Shown here: positions 45,540 to 45,867 of the stretch, in pieces | How the letters are laid out: each line of letters starts with the position of its first letter | Position numbering within the stretch: the first letter of the stretch is position 1 | Assembly: GCA_016748015.1 (NCBI GenBank) | Contig: JAAOMT010000786.1 | Span: 390,838 to 436,704, forward strand | Origin: Geosiphon pyriformis | Lineage: Eukaryota; Glomeromycota; Glomeromycetes; Archaeosporales; Geosiphonaceae | Direction of reading: 5' to 3' | Length of the DNA stretch: 45,867 nucleotides | The notes under the pieces: model-generated | Seen by the model: only the letters and a program-made list of their open reading frames with translations | The model's database searches: none | Told to the model about the DNA's origin: nothing | Made by a program: the position numbers and the translations under genes

Positions 45540-45867
45540 TGTTATGGTTTAAGAATTTAGCAAAAATAATCATAAAAATAATACAAACTATTCAATCATA
45601 ATATAGCACAGTAATAATCTTAGAAAGGTAATAATTAACATAGTAGCAAACACCATCTCGCAATAGTGGCAAGCACCAGTTTACAATAGCAGCCAACACC
45701 AACTGGTGATAACAGCAAACACCAGGTTGAAATATCAAAAAGAAAGTATTTTCTCGTAGAACTACAAACATGTATATATACAGTAGTTTTAATATTGGGA
45801 AAGAATCAATCAAGTAATAAAAATCATAACTTATCAAATCATACTTTCAAATTAAATATCCCAAGAA
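45540..45867. repeat. Family-C LTR inserted in the RT of A2, incomplete
   Basis: TGTTATGGTTTAAGAATTTAG matches the start of the solo LTR at 34328. The 22-bp AGCAGCCAACACCA-type units follow at about 45,604-45,735. The left flank is GCAT (45536-45539); the right duplication would be outside the window. Whether it is a solo LTR or the edge of a full family-C element cannot be told. Confidence 0.82.

Larger units (their letters stand above)
41498..45867 (-). mobile_element. Family-A Ty3/gypsy element, copy A2, runs off the window
   Basis: The 3' LTR (41498-42371), polypurine tract, Pol C-terminal extension, integrase, RNase H and RT are present on the minus strand. Gag, protease and the 5' LTR would lie beyond 45,867. 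Pol is in a single frame from 45,539 down to about 42,430, with stops but no frameshifts, so it is much younger than A1. It inserted into LINE ORF1 unit C (left flank ATGG at 41494-41497) and was later cut by a family-C LTR at 45540. Confidence 0.9.

Noticed and set aside
45592-45837. Minus-strand ORF of 81 codons
   Set aside because: It lies wholly within the family-C LTR and its tandem units. The homologous solo LTR at 34328 has no such frame.

Overview
ORGANISM. This is AT-rich eukaryotic DNA built almost entirely of transposable elements. The gag, pol, LINE and DNA-transposon proteins that can be read agree best with multicopy families I associate with arbuscular mycorrhizal fungi, most like Rhizophagus. 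That assignment rests on memory of protein families, not on a search. No tRNA, rRNA, CRISPR or prokaryotic feature was seen.

LAYOUT. (1) Positions 1-207 are the 3' end of a host gene of unknown function. (2) 208 to about 3,950 is native intergenic DNA crowded with a dozen different microsatellites. (3) About 3,960 to 37,905 is one ancient LINE copy ('LINE-2'), bleached to extreme AT content and split into five pieces by later insertions. These are a younger 5'-truncated LINE ('LINE-1', 4039-8078), a Ty3/gypsy-type element with a large internal deletion (family B, 8134-13949), an AT-rich terminal-inverted-repeat element (about 16,735-33,383) and a solo LTR of a third family (family C, 34328-35119). 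The inverted-repeat element holds a full-length dead gypsy element (family A, 17027-26648) and a solo family-A LTR (27158-33353). That solo LTR was split by a DNA transposon (27577-32950), which was itself hit by a solo family-B LTR (30849-31823). (4) 37,905-41,497 is an AT desert with more LINE debris: 3' ends in both orientations and three direct copies of the same LINE ORF1 segment in graded decay. (5) 41,498 to the end is a younger family-A element on the minus strand whose reverse transcriptase is cut by a family-C LTR at 45540.

HOW IT FITS TOGETHER. Target-site duplications support the order of insertion: 4 bp for all three LTR families, 5 bp for the DNA transposon and 11 bp for LINE-1. 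Decay is dominated by C:G to T:A change: most stop codons in the better-preserved genes can be explained by one such transition, and older layers are more AT-rich than younger ones. No element in the window looks able to move by itself. The most novel items are the DNA transposon with CAGTCAG termini and an unassigned protein, the in-frame internally deleted gypsy polyprotein, the C-terminal extension on the family-A Pol, and the depth of the nest.
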